This document shows positions 1 through 8,119 of a stretch of DNA of 64,000 bases, one piece after another. Within the stretch, counting starts at the first letter, position 1; every line of letters begins with the position of its first letter. This DNA is from Ignavibacteriales bacterium (GTDB lineage Bacteria > Bacteroidota > Ignavibacteria > Ignavibacteriales > Melioribacteraceae), in NCBI GenBank assembly GCA_016177735.1, contig JACOUS010000041.1, positions 1 to 64,000 on the forward strand, given 5' to 3'. The notes under the pieces are model-generated. The model saw nothing but the letters and a program-made list of their open reading frames with translations, did no database searches and was not told the DNA's origin. The position numbers and the translations under genes are program-made.

Positions 1-2
1 AA

Positions 3-31
3 AAACAAAAAAGCCCCGGTAATTCGGGGCT
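3..31 (-). terminator. Intrinsic terminator after nuoI
   Basis: Read on the minus strand, a 7-bp GC-rich stem (AGCCCCG/CGGGGCT, 6-nt loop) is followed by a run of T. It lies about 20 bases past the nuoI stop. Transcription of the nuoG-H-I group probably ends here rather than continuing into further nuo genes. Confidence 0.85.
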
Positions 32-50
32 GATTTGCAAATGGAAATTT

Positions 51-545
51 CTATTTGAACTTCCGCAAAAATTCGAGACGGTCTTTTAATTTTTCTACCG
101 GAACAAGCAGTTTATCTTTTCCGAAAATTGCATCATCGCGGTTGGTGAAAACAAGTTCGTAATCTTTGCTCATTACAATTGCTTCTTCGGGGCAGACTTC
201 TTCGCAGAAACCGCAGAAGATACAGCGCAGCATGTTGATTTCAAACTTTTGCGGATAACGTTCTTTTTCCAATTCTGTTTCTGCGGCTTGCACTTCAATT
301 GCAAGTGCCGGGCAGACACGCGAGCACAATCCGCATGCAACACATCGTTCAGCGCCGTTATCTTCTTGCACGAGTACCGGTCTGCCTCTGTATGATGCCG
401 GCGGGTCAAATTTAACTTCGGGATATTGCATCGTAACTTTCGGGCGAAACATATTTTTCAACGTCAGCATCAAACCGCGTGCAATTTCCACTATATAAAT
501 TTTCTCGAAGAAGTTTAGATCTTTTGTTCGCTTCTTACCAGACAT
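51..545 (-). CDS. nuoI: NADH-quinone oxidoreductase subunit I
   Basis: This is the 8Fe ferredoxin-like subunit of respiratory complex I. It carries electrons through two 4Fe-4S clusters toward the quinone site at the cytoplasmic face of the membrane. Two complete CxxCxxCxxxCP motifs are visible: Cys68, 71, 74, 78 and Cys108, 111, 114, 118. The length of 164 residues is normal for NuoI, and the N-terminal stretch is amphipathic. It is the last gene of a minus-strand group after nuoG and nuoH, 44 bp behind nuoH. A strong terminator follows at once, so nuoJ-N are not co-transcribed from this promoter. Confidence 0.95.
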   Translation of the reverse strand: MSGKKRTKDLNFFEKIYIVEIARGLMLTLKNMFRPKVTMQYPEVKFDPPASYRGRPVLVQEDNGAERCVACGLCSRVCPALAIEVQAAETELEKERYPQKFEINMLRCIFCGFCEEVCPEEAIVMSKDYELVFTNRDDAIFGKDKLLVPVEKLKDRLEFLRKFK

Positions 546-589
546 TTTTCCGATCCTCGTTTTCCGGAAGAATTAAATTCGTTCCGTAA

Positions 590-1621
590 CTATAAATTAA
601 AAATCATAATTAATGCCGCTACCCAAATAATATTAACAAGTGCAAGCGGAAACATTACTTTCCAGCCAAGATTCATTAATTGATCGTAACGGAATCTCGG
701 AATAGACCAACGCACCCATATAAAAAAGAACAACATGAATGCTACCTTAAATAGAAATGAAGCAACGTACAATAAAGTTGCAACAGTTCCGGTCAATCCT
801 GAAATATCAACTAAAGGATTCTGCCAGCCGCCGAGATAGAGAGTAACAATTAAACAGCTTGCAATAATCATGTTTGCATATTCTGCTAAAAAGAATCCGG
901 CAAATTTGAACGAGCTGTATTCGGTATGATAACCGCCTACAAGTTCCGGCTCTGCTTCGGGTAAATCGAAAGGCAATCTGTTTGTTTCAGCAAATGCTGA
1001 GACAACAAAAGTGATGAAACCAATCGGTTGAACGATAGCATTCCACATCCATCCGTGCTGTGCATTTACAATATCTATCGGACGAAGCGATTCGGAGAGT
1101 AATAAAACTCCGGCAATGGAAAATCCCATCGAAACTTCGTATGAAATCATTTGCGCCGAAGAACGAACACCGCCGAGCAAAGAATATTTACTTCCCGAAG
1201 ACCATCCGGCAAAAGTAATTCCATAAACTCCGAGCGATGTTAATGCAAGTACGTAAAGTATTCCGATGTTAACATCGGCAACAACTAATTTTATATCATA
1301 ACCAAAAATATTTACGGAAGGACCGAACGGAATGACCGCATAAGTAGCAAAAGAAACAAACAATGCAATGAACGGCGCAAGTGTGTGCAAAGGTCTGTTT
1401 GCCGCATCCGGAACTATATCCTCTTTCAACAAAAGTTTGAACACATCTGCGAACGGTTGAAGCAATCCGTGAAAGCCGACTCTGTTCGGACCAATTCTGT
1501 TTTGTGCCCACGCACTTATCTTTCTTTCAAAATAAACGAGATAAGCTACGGTAGTAAGCATCACAATCACTACCAACAAAATTTTGATCAGCGATATTAC
1601 TATAATTTCCAAAATGCTCAT
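590..1621 (-). CDS. nuoH: NADH-quinone oxidoreductase subunit H
   Basis: This membrane subunit of complex I helps form the quinone chamber and couples it to the proton channels. The 343 residues contain about eight hydrophobic segments. Family signatures are present: ERKISAWAQNRIGPNRVG near residue 32, and the acidic loop ETNRLPFDLPEAEPELVGGYHTEYS near residues 213-237, which in the family faces the quinone site. Length is typical. It sits between nuoG and nuoI with short gaps, in the usual G-H-I order. Confidence 0.96.
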   Translation of the reverse strand: MSILEIIVISLIKILLVVIVMLTTVAYLVYFERKISAWAQNRIGPNRVGFHGLLQPFADVFKLLLKEDIVPDAANRPLHTLAPFIALFVSFATYAVIPFGPSVNIFGYDIKLVVADVNIGILYVLALTSLGVYGITFAGWSSGSKYSLLGGVRSSAQMISYEVSMGFSIAGVLLLSESLRPIDIVNAQHGWMWNAIVQPIGFITFVVSAFAETNRLPFDLPEAEPELVGGYHTEYSSFKFAGFFLAEYANMIIASCLIVTLYLGGWQNPLVDISGLTGTVATLLYVASFLFKVAFMLFFFIWVRWSIPRFRYDQLMNLGWKVMFPLALVNIIWVAALIMIFNL

Positions 1622-1647
1622 TAATCAAACTCCATCACAAATATGGA

Positions 1648-3321
1648 TTAGACTTTTACTTCTTGTTTTATTTTTAACTTCGCGCCTTGCTCGCCGATTG
1701 AATCGTAATCCAATCCTTTGAAAGCGTCAACCGAGCCGGCAATTTCTGCGAAAACATCTTCTGCCATTTCATATTTTGTTTTTCCGCCGAGCACATTTGA
1801 AATCTGAGACAAAATTTTCCAGCTCGGTTTGGAATTATGTTTCGTGCCTTGCATCCATCTATCGAACTTCGTACCGAATTTATCCCAGCGGCTCATGTTC
1901 ATTCCGTCAAGTGCGCGCTCCATTTCCTCAGTTGCAACTGCCGGGCGGATTCTCTGCACTCTTCCTTCGAAGTTCACAAATGTTCCATGTTTCTCTGCAT
2001 AAGTTGACGCACCGAATAAAACATCTGCAAGTGCGGTAGTTCTATTTTGATTTGCTGCATTCGCAATCAGCAGATCGAGTTTACCGAGCGCTTGTTCCCA
2101 TTCTTCGCTCAATGATGCAAGATCATCTTCAAGAATGTAGAGTGCTTTTATTTTCCCTTCTTGAATCGATTTTAAAATTGCATCGAGGTTCAACCCATTA
2201 TTCGATGATTTAACACCTACTAATTTTGCGCCGAGTGAATTCGGAGTTTTGTCTTCGCGGATTAAAATATCATCCTGATCGCCTGTCACAATATGACTTG
2301 CAAAATCCAAATTATGAACGCCAAGCTGCTTTGCCAATTTTGCGAGAAGATAATTGTCTTCACATGCTGCAAATGCAGAACCCGCAAAAGCGATTTCGCT
2401 ACTTTTATATTCTTTTAAAAGTTTTGCAGATTCATTTATTGCTTCTGCCCATTCAACTTTTTGAAGTGCACCTTCTTTTCTAAAAAATGCACCGTCGATT
2501 CTTTCATTATTGTTCACAAATTTGAATGTGTTTAATCTTCCGTTATCGCACATCCAGTAACTGTTCACGTTATCGTTTTGCCGCGGAGTCAATCTTAAAA
2601 TTTCGTTGTTGCGCACCCAAATTTCCGTGTTGCATCCGCGTGCACATCCGACGCAAACAGAATTGGTTGATGACATTTCCCACACGCGCGATTTGAAACG
2701 GAAATCATTATTTGTTAATGCGCCGACCGGACAAATATCAACCGTGTTCATTGTGTAAGGATTGTCAAAGGATTCGCCGGGGAAAGTTGAGATTGTAACT
2801 TTATCGCCGCGCTCAACAAAAGTAAGCTGGTTTGCTTTTGCAATTTCGTCCGAGAATCGGATACACCGCGAACACGAAATACATCTTTCGCCGTCAAATT
2901 TTATGTAGGGACCGAGTTGAACTCTTTTCTCTTTCCGGTTTTTAATTTCATCGAAGCGGCTTTCGCCTTTTCCGTGTGCGTATGCATATTCCTGAAGTTT
3001 GCATTCGCCGGCTTCATCGCAAATGGGGCAGTCGAGCGGATGGTTGATCAAAATAAATTCCATTACGGAATTGCGCGCATCCAAAGTTTTCGGAGAGTTC
3101 GTACTCACTACCATTCCTTCGGTTGCATAAGTCGAACACGCAATTACAAGCTTCGGCATTTTTTCAACTTCCACCAAACAAACGCGGCAGTTGCCCGAAA
3201 CGGATAAACTCGGATGCCAGCAGAAATGCGGTATGCTTATTCCGGCATCGCGTGCGGCTTGTATTATTGTTTGTCCCAGTTTGAATTCTATCTCTTTTCC
3301 ATCAACTATAAATTTGGGCAT
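1648..3321 (-). CDS. nuoG: NADH-quinone oxidoreductase subunit G (short form)
   Basis: This is the iron-sulfur subunit of the peripheral arm of complex I. Order of domains: 2Fe-2S ferredoxin domain with Cys34, 45, 48 and 62; the His-Cys cluster with His94, Cys98, 101 and 107; a CxxCxxC...CP 4Fe-4S set near residues 147-200; then a molybdopterin-oxidoreductase-type 4Fe-4S motif (CVGCARGCN) near 223-230 and a shortened molybdopterin-like domain. At 557 residues it is much shorter than the roughly 900-residue Escherichia coli NuoG, so the C-terminal part is reduced. It lies 10 bp downstream of an M16 peptidase gene; nuoE and nuoF are not adjacent. Confidence 0.93.
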   Translation of the reverse strand: MPKFIVDGKEIEFKLGQTIIQAARDAGISIPHFCWHPSLSVSGNCRVCLVEVEKMPKLVIACSTYATEGMVVSTNSPKTLDARNSVMEFILINHPLDCPICDEAGECKLQEYAYAHGKGESRFDEIKNRKEKRVQLGPYIKFDGERCISCSRCIRFSDEIAKANQLTFVERGDKVTISTFPGESFDNPYTMNTVDICPVGALTNNDFRFKSRVWEMSSTNSVCVGCARGCNTEIWVRNNEILRLTPRQNDNVNSYWMCDNGRLNTFKFVNNNERIDGAFFRKEGALQKVEWAEAINESAKLLKEYKSSEIAFAGSAFAACEDNYLLAKLAKQLGVHNLDFASHIVTGDQDDILIREDKTPNSLGAKLVGVKSSNNGLNLDAILKSIQEGKIKALYILEDDLASLSEEWEQALGKLDLLIANAANQNRTTALADVLFGASTYAEKHGTFVNFEGRVQRIRPAVATEEMERALDGMNMSRWDKFGTKFDRWMQGTKHNSKPSWKILSQISNVLGGKTKYEMAEDVFAEIAGSVDAFKGLDYDSIGEQGAKLKIKQEVKV

Positions 3322-3331
3322 AGCTTGACCT

Positions 3332-4600
3332 TTACGCTGCTTTGTGCAGTAATAAATTTTTTGGGCTTAAAATTACTCGTGTTAGCGAGCCATTTTCAAG
3401 TTTGTTTGATGTATCGAACAATTCGTTTGCGTAACTGCGTATTTCACTTGCACTCACTTCGCGGATTTTTTTTACCGTATCTTCAACACTTCTAATCCTG
3501 CCGAAGTAAATCATTGATTGAGCAATCCGCAGCATTCTGTTGGTTGTGCTTTCCAAACTCATCAGCATGCTGCCGATCAAATATTCTTTTGCTCTGTCCA
3601 ATTCTTCTTCGGAAACTCTTTTGTCTTTAATTTTTTTCAGCTCGTTGAAAATCAAACTCTGTGCTTTGTGAACAGATTTTTCGTTCGTGGAAAGATAAAC
3701 GCCGAAAGTTGAAATGTCATAGAACGAATTCAGAAAAGAGTTGATCTGATAAGCGATTCCGTTTTCTTCGCGTATTTTTTGAAACAGTCTCGAACTGCTT
3801 CCTTCTCCGAGAATGTGTGAAAGCACGCTTACCGGAATTCTCTTTTTATCTTTGAAGCCGTATGTTGTTTTGCCGAGTATGTAATGAACTTGCTGTGTTT
3901 CTTTTTCAACAAACAGATCGGATGAATTAGCAAGCACGAGTTCCCTTTTCTTTCCGTTCGTCTGAAGAAAATTTTTGTTGATATATTTTTCTGCGAACTT
4001 CAAAAGTTTGTTGTGATCGATATTTCCGCATGCAACAATATAAAATCTGTCGAACGTATAATTTTCCGCAACGTATTTTTGAATATCCTTTTGTTTAAAC
4101 GAGCGCAGATTTTTTTCCGTTCCGATTATCGGCATGCCGAGCGTGTTGCCGGCAAAAACATTGCTTTCAAATTTATCAAAGATCAATTCATCGGGTGAAT
4201 CTTCGATGTCGTAAAGTTCATCGATAACAACAGCAGATTCCTTTTCAATTTCCTTCGGACTGAATATGGAATTCTGCATCATGTCTGCCAGCACTTCAAA
4301 AGTTTTTTCGATATGCTCGCTTAATCCTCTTCCGTAAAAACATGTATGTTCTTTCGAAGTGAACGCATTCAAATATCCGCCGAGGGATTCGATATCTTCG
4401 GCAATTTTTTTTGCCGAGCGTTTTTTGGTTCCCTTAAAAAACATATGCTCGAGGAAATGACTGATTCCGTTGTTTGCGGTTGTTTCATCGCGCGAGCCTA
4501 CATTAAACCAAAATCCAAGTGAGAAAGATTTTAGATATTTGATCTTCTCGGAGACTACTGTGACGCCGTTCGGCAGTTGTGTTATGTTAATATTCTTCAA
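3332..4600 (-). CDS. M16 family zinc peptidase (pitrilysin/processing-peptidase type)
   Basis: This is a zinc metallopeptidase of family M16, the group that includes mitochondrial processing peptidase and bacterial PqqL/YmxG-like enzymes. The inverted zinc motif HxxEH is seen at His48-Glu51-His52 (ISHFLEHMFFKGT). The distal glutamate lies in the KESAVVIDELYDIED region around residues 122-136. The length of 422 residues fits a single-chain bacterial member with an N-terminal catalytic M16 domain and a C-terminal M16C domain. No signal peptide is evident, so it is probably cytoplasmic. It precedes nuoG by 10 bp and is probably co-transcribed with it; no functional link to complex I is known to me. 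Confidence 0.92.
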   Translation of the reverse strand: MKNINITQLPNGVTVVSEKIKYLKSFSLGFWFNVGSRDETTANNGISHFLEHMFFKGTKKRSAKKIAEDIESLGGYLNAFTSKEHTCFYGRGLSEHIEKTFEVLADMMQNSIFSPKEIEKESAVVIDELYDIEDSPDELIFDKFESNVFAGNTLGMPIIGTEKNLRSFKQKDIQKYVAENYTFDRFYIVACGNIDHNKLLKFAEKYINKNFLQTNGKKRELVLANSSDLFVEKETQQVHYILGKTTYGFKDKKRIPVSVLSHILGEGSSSRLFQKIREENGIAYQINSFLNSFYDISTFGVYLSTNEKSVHKAQSLIFNELKKIKDKRVSEEELDRAKEYLIGSMLMSLESTTNRMLRIAQSMIYFGRIRSVEDTVKKIREVSASEIRSYANELFDTSNKLENGSLTRVILSPKNLLLHKAA

Positions 4601-4678
4601 AGAGGATTTTTTTACTAATTATCTGAAATTTGTGGGACACAATATAGAGAAGTGCCGTTTTGTTATCAAATTATGTAG

Positions 4679-4969
4679 TCATTTCCTTTTAGCCAATACT
4701 TTGGGGTTCCTTTTCGAATGGAAGACCGCCAATACAATAATTTCTGTTTCAGTGTAATTGTAACAATAATAAACGGAAATCTTTTTAGACTACTCTTCTC
4801 AAATGTTTATTAATTACAGGATAAAATTCAGGGAGCGCTTTATTTTTTGAATAGCATCATCAATACAACTAACAAACTCTAATCCTAAACCTTTTTGTTG
4901 ATTCTCATATCCAAAAACCGATTCATAAAATTCATTTTCCGCATCTTTGTGAAAACGAATTGTTCTCAT
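4679..4969 (-). pseudogene. ParE/RelE-type toxin, frameshifted
   Basis: The reading frame opens with an ATG directly against the stop of the upstream antitoxin (TAAATG) and starts MRTIRFHKDAENEF. It runs about 52 codons to a premature stop. The rest of a ParE-type toxin is present but only in other frames: PEFYPVINKHLRRVV, then KRFPFII, then the typical ending VLAVFHSKRNPKVLAKRK and a TGA at 4679-4681. Three separate one-base losses restore a full protein of about 97 residues. All three lie in short runs of one base, so sequencing error is possible, but three in under 300 bp favours a decayed toxin. The antitoxin upstream is intact. Confidence 0.8.
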
Positions 4970-5188
4970 TTACTTGCCGAAGAAATCAGATTTAATTTCT
5001 TCCCAGCTTCTTGCAGATTTAGGATTTTTCTTGAATGATTTTAATCTTCTATCAAGTTCTTTTTTTTGCGCAGCACTTAATTCGAAAGTTTTATTTTCTT
5101 CGGCGACACTATCCCAAATATCTTCCACAAGCATTATCTTTTCTGAGGTACTGAGTTTTTTAATTTTATTTCGAATGCAGTCTTCCAT
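4970..5188 (-). CDS. Addiction-module antitoxin component (TIGR02574-like)
   Basis: This small 72-residue protein is highly charged and predicted helical. It resembles the 'putative addiction module component' family (TIGR02574), with the typical LSTSEKIMLVEDIWDS opening and SWEEIKSDFF ending. Members are antitoxins encoded just before a ParE/RelE toxin; they bind and neutralise it and usually repress their own promoter. Here the toxin frame begins one base after this stop codon but is broken, so the antitoxin may be an orphan. Function is inferred from family resemblance and position. Confidence 0.82.
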   Translation of the reverse strand: MEDCIRNKIKKLSTSEKIMLVEDIWDSVAEENKTFELSAAQKKELDRRLKSFKKNPKSARSWEEIKSDFFGK

Positions 5189-5262
5189 CTTTCTTCACTA
5201 ACTTTTGAACAAAAAAAGAGAATGGCTGTTAAGCAATCAAACCGTGCTTAACGGGTAATTTT

Positions 5263-5488
5263 TCACTCTCTATTTTCCATGACAGGTTGTTTACGTTTTC
5301 CCATAAAATCATCGCTGATTTTTTTTCAAACTCTCGATCAGCGGTTTCCATTTTGATTTAATTGGATAAAGAATAACAGTTCCACTAATTTCAGTTACAC
5401 CTACTTTTTTACCCTTCCTACTATAAACTTTAGGCACATTGATTGCGCGACTCTTCCTTTTCGCAAACAATTCTCTGTTTTTATTCTT
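5263..5488 (-). pseudogene. VapB-type (AbrB-fold) antitoxin remnant
   Basis: A stretch without a usable ATG reads RELFAKRKSRAINVPK, then KKVGVTEISGTVILYP and SKWKPLIESLKK. This pattern fits VapB/SpoVT-AbrB antitoxins ('xRAVxLPKE... VxLxP'). After an eight-A run the frame shifts by one base, and the expected ending ISDDFMGKRKQPVMENRE continues to a TGA at 5263-5265. A stop codon lies just upstream at 5489-5491 and no start codon remains. The VapC toxin that should follow is absent: only 75 bp separate this from the next gene, and they hold a short hairpin (5228-5252). I read it as a dead antitoxin gene. Confidence 0.72.
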
Positions 5489-5539
5489 CTAAAAATCAAA
5501 TAGAAAAAAAATGAAAATCGTCAAGCAAAAAAATATCTG

Positions 5540-5974
5540 CTATACCACCTTCTCAAGAATTTCTGTAGCATCGCGTAAAAGTTTCTCACATATTATTTCG
5601 GAGAGATTTTCCTCTTTCATTTTTTTCCGACCTTCGTCCGTGCTCAAATCACAGCCCAATAATTCTTTGCAAACAACAGAGTTGTTCCGGTTTTTAAATT
5701 CTTTCATAAATCGGTTGGACATATTGTAAATATGCATCTTCGCTTCATCATTATTGAGTTCCGGTTTCCAATGTTTAAGCCCGATAACCATCAGCGCGCC
5801 GGTAACAGCGCCGCATGTTTCTCCGTTGCGTGCAATTCCTCCGCCGAATGCGCTTGCAATTTTTTGCGCATGCTTCAAATCGATTCCGAGTTCTTCCGAA
5901 AACGAAGACAACACTGCTTGTGAGCAGTTATATCTTTCTTTAAAACAGTTAATAACTTTTGCGGTTTTATCCAT
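5540..5974 (-). CDS. C-GCAxxG-C-C family redox-type protein
   Basis: This 144-residue protein has the spaced cysteines of the C_GCAxxG_C_C family: an early CF(x5)CSQAVL segment (residues 10-20), a GETCGAVTGALMVIG segment near 50-65, and later cysteines in VCKELLGCDL and IICEKLL. The family is thought to be redox-active or metal-binding, but no enzyme activity is established to my knowledge. Members occur alone or fused to other domains; this one is free-standing. It lies inside the toxin-antitoxin island on the same strand. The upstream 180 bp contain a copied fragment of the nearby aminotransferase gene. Confidence 0.85.
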   Translation of the reverse strand: MDKTAKVINCFKERYNCSQAVLSSFSEELGIDLKHAQKIASAFGGGIARNGETCGAVTGALMVIGLKHWKPELNNDEAKMHIYNMSNRFMKEFKNRNNSVVCKELLGCDLSTDEGRKKMKEENLSEIICEKLLRDATEILEKVV

Positions 5975-6070
5975 GATTAATCCTCTATTACGAAAAAGAA
6001 CATCTATTCAGAATTTTCAATTCTGCATTCTAAACTCTGAGTTCTTAGTTCAAAGTCATTTCACGCTAAC

Positions 6071-6103
6071 TTTCTCAAACTTCTCAACATATTTTTCGTT
6101 GAA
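6071..6103 (-). repeat. 33-bp copy of the aminotransferase 3' end (upstream copy)
   Basis: These 33 bases are identical to 6878-6910, the codons for FNEKYVEKFEK near the C-terminus of the aminotransferase. Here the frame continues for four more codons (VSVK) and then stops. The codons before the repeat (KARKVILL) also resemble the corresponding KAYKAIAQ. The two copies bracket the PIN/Phd gene pair. This is probably the tail left over from an insertion or from a replaced homologue. Confidence 0.85.
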
Positions 6104-6157
6104 CAGCAAAATGACTTTGCGCGCCTTTGCATTAATGTTACTGTTATGCAAAAATTA

Positions 6158-6379
6158 TTAATAAGAAGATCGTGATTCTTTTAAGATATCTAAGATTTCT
6201 TCAGACGAAATATTCAAATTGATTCCCCCAACTTCTAACAAAGAATTTTTTCCCGTAATTGCCTTTATCTCAAACAAAGATCCGTCTCGTCGTCTAATAC
6301 GCACACTTCCTTCTTTTTTAGCTTTTTTCAAAAGTGAAGCAAGATTTTGTCGTGCTTTAGAATATGTATATGTAATCAT
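6158..6379 (-). CDS. Phd/YefM-type antitoxin
   Basis: This 73-residue protein begins MITYTYSKARQNLASLLKKA, a typical prevent-host-death (Phd/YefM) N-terminus. That domain dimerises and binds DNA at its own promoter; the C-terminal tail normally wraps around and blocks the toxin. The start codon overlaps the stop of the PIN toxin gene (TAATG at 6377-6381), showing translational coupling. The order toxin then antitoxin is the reverse of most Phd-linked systems. Family assignment is good; the pairing with the PIN toxin is inferred from overlap. Confidence 0.82.
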   Translation of the reverse strand: MITYTYSKARQNLASLLKKAKKEGSVRIRRRDGSLFEIKAITGKNSLLEVGGINLNISSEEILDILKESRSSY

Positions 6380-6780
6380 TAGTTAATCTCCAAAGTTTTG
6401 ATCTTATTATCTTTTGCAACAAGTATCAAGTTTTTGTCTAAGCTTATCAACGAAGATTTATATTTCTTCGCACATTCTATAAAGTAAGCATCATATGCAT
6501 AGATATCATACTTTGAACAATATTCAAGAACCGAATCCAAATCTACATTAACATACCGTATTGCAATCTGTTCGTAATAATTAATTGCTTCTTTAGCTTG
6601 TTCCAGTGTAACTCTTTTTCTCTTTAACATAGCCGAAAAGGCATTTCCAATTTCCCAATGAAGTGATTCTGGCGCTATCAATTCATAACCTAACGAAGCT
6701 GTTATTATTTTATTTTTGCTACTTTCGTTTGTAATGACCGCAATTATAATCGATGTATCAATTGTTAATAACATTTTCAT
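6379..6780 (-). CDS. PIN-domain ribonuclease toxin (VapC-like)
   Basis: The PIN-domain protein has the acidic residues of a magnesium-dependent ribonuclease: Asp in LLTIDTSIII, Glu in SLHWEIGNAF, Asp in YAYDAYFIECAK and Asp in LISLDKNL. VapC-like toxins cleave tRNA or rRNA and are held inactive by their antitoxin. I chose the ATG at 6780 (MKMLLTIDTS), because PIN domains begin right at this strand. A longer frame to 6843 adds 21 unlikely residues. A perfect TTGTACAA palindrome lies just before the ATG and could be an operator. The antitoxin follows with overlapping stop and start codons. Confidence 0.85.
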   Translation of the reverse strand: MKMLLTIDTSIIIAVITNESSKNKIITASLGYELIAPESLHWEIGNAFSAMLKRKRVTLEQAKEAINYYEQIAIRYVNVDLDSVLEYCSKYDIYAYDAYFIECAKKYKSSLISLDKNLILVAKDNKIKTLEIN

Positions 6781-6862
6781 CACTTGTACAATTGTGCGAG
6801 TAAAATAATCATTAATGCCTAACTGCACAAATACGATTAGCATTTTCCGGAAAATTCAACAT

Positions 6863-8086
6863 CTACACAACTGTTTGTTTCTCAAACTTCTCAACATATT
6901 TTTCGTTGAATTGTGCGATGGCTTTGTAAGCTTTCTCCAAAATATTTTCGGGAGGAAGGAATACAATTCTGAAATGCTGCGTGCCGGGCACTTGTCCGAA
7001 TCCGCTGCCGGGTACAATTACCACGCCGGTTTCACTAATTAATTCTTTAGCCCAATGCGCATCGTTTGAAATATTGTGAAGTCTCGGAAAAGCATAAAAG
7101 GAACCTTCCGGTGCAACACATGAAATTCCGTTTACGGCATTCATCATTTCAACTGTGAGGTCTCTTCTCTTCGTTAATTTTTTCATTGCAACTTCGAGAT
7201 GCGATTGATCGCCGAGCAGCGAAGGTGCAATAGCATATTGTTCAGGATGATTTGCAGAGAGCCGCGCTCGCAGTAATTTATTGATTGCTTCTATATAATC
7301 TTTTAATACATTTCTGTTACCGCTTACAATTCCCCATCCGATTCTGAATCCGGGCACCATGTAATTTTTTGATAAACCGCAGAATGTAATCACGGGCACT
7401 TCCGAATTGAGCGATGCAATCGATGTATGTTTTTTCCCATCCATCAAAAGTTTGTCGTAGATCTCATCGGCAAAGATTACAAGATTATGTTCTTTGGCGA
7501 GTTCGATTATCTGATTCAATGTTTCCGGCGATGAATTTGAGCCGGTCGGGTTATTCGGATTAATCAAAATTATTGCACGCGTTTTTTCATTAATCTTACT
7601 TTTAATATCGTCGATGTTCGGCTGCCATCCGTTATTTTCATCGAGGTAATACGGATTTTCATACATCTGCAATTTGCTTTGAATAGCCGTGTAAAGCGGA
7701 TAGCCCGGTGTTGGAGTTAAAACATTTTCGCCGTCGTTAACAAGCGCAGTTAAACAAATATCAATTGCTTCGCTTGCGCCGGTGGTAACAAAAATATCCT
7801 GAACATTTTTAATTCCTTTTTTCTCTGCTTCTTTTTCGATTGCTTCAATCGCTTGTTTAATTCCCGATGACGGTGCATAGCCGTTAAAATTTTTCAACAT
7901 TGCTTTGTAGGTTTCTTCAACAAGATGTTTCGGCGGTTCCCAATCGAACAAGTTCGGGTCGCCGATATTTAAGTAGAGCATCTCTTTTCCCGTTTTCGCA
8001 ACTTCATTCGCAAGCACAACAATATCACGCACCGCATAAGTTACTTTTTCCGTTCGTACTGCCGGTTTAATTACAAAGTTGGACAT
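6863..8086 (-). CDS. alaA: Pyridoxal-phosphate aminotransferase, AlaA-like
   Basis: This is a class I/II aminotransferase of fold type I, closest by motif to AlaA/YfbQ alanine aminotransferases that make alanine from pyruvate and glutamate. Visible features: NPNNPTG at 176-182, ADEIY with Asp207 and Tyr210 contacting the cofactor, and the lysine that binds pyridoxal phosphate in GLSKNYMVPGFRIGW (Lys240). The phosphate-contacting arginine is at 248. Length 407 matches AlaA. The 3' end contains a 33-bp segment duplicated at 6071-6103, beyond the neighbouring toxin-antitoxin pair. Substrate is inferred from family; aspartate activity cannot be excluded. Confidence 0.88.
   Translation of the reverse strand: MSNFVIKPAVRTEKVTYAVRDIVVLANEVAKTGKEMLYLNIGDPNLFDWEPPKHLVEETYKAMLKNFNGYAPSSGIKQAIEAIEKEAEKKGIKNVQDIFVTTGASEAIDICLTALVNDGENVLTPTPGYPLYTAIQSKLQMYENPYYLDENNGWQPNIDDIKSKINEKTRAIILINPNNPTGSNSSPETLNQIIELAKEHNLVIFADEIYDKLLMDGKKHTSIASLNSEVPVITFCGLSKNYMVPGFRIGWGIVSGNRNVLKDYIEAINKLLRARLSANHPEQYAIAPSLLGDQSHLEVAMKKLTKRRDLTVEMMNAVNGISCVAPEGSFYAFPRLHNISNDAHWAKELISETGVVIVPGSGFGQVPGTQHFRIVFLPPENILEKAYKAIAQFNEKYVEKFEKQTVV
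6878..6910 (-). repeat. 33-bp repeat inside the aminotransferase 3' end
   Basis: This is the in-gene copy of the repeat also present at 6071-6103, on the same strand and 807 bp away. It encodes FNEKYVEKFEK. Confidence 0.9.
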
Positions 8087-8119
8087 GTTTTCTCCTTGCC
8101 ATAGATTTATTTCATTTTT

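Noticed and set aside
1296-1624. Open frames antisense to or in other frames of nuoH and other long genes
   Set aside because: They mirror the strong coding frames, lack ribosome sites and family patterns.
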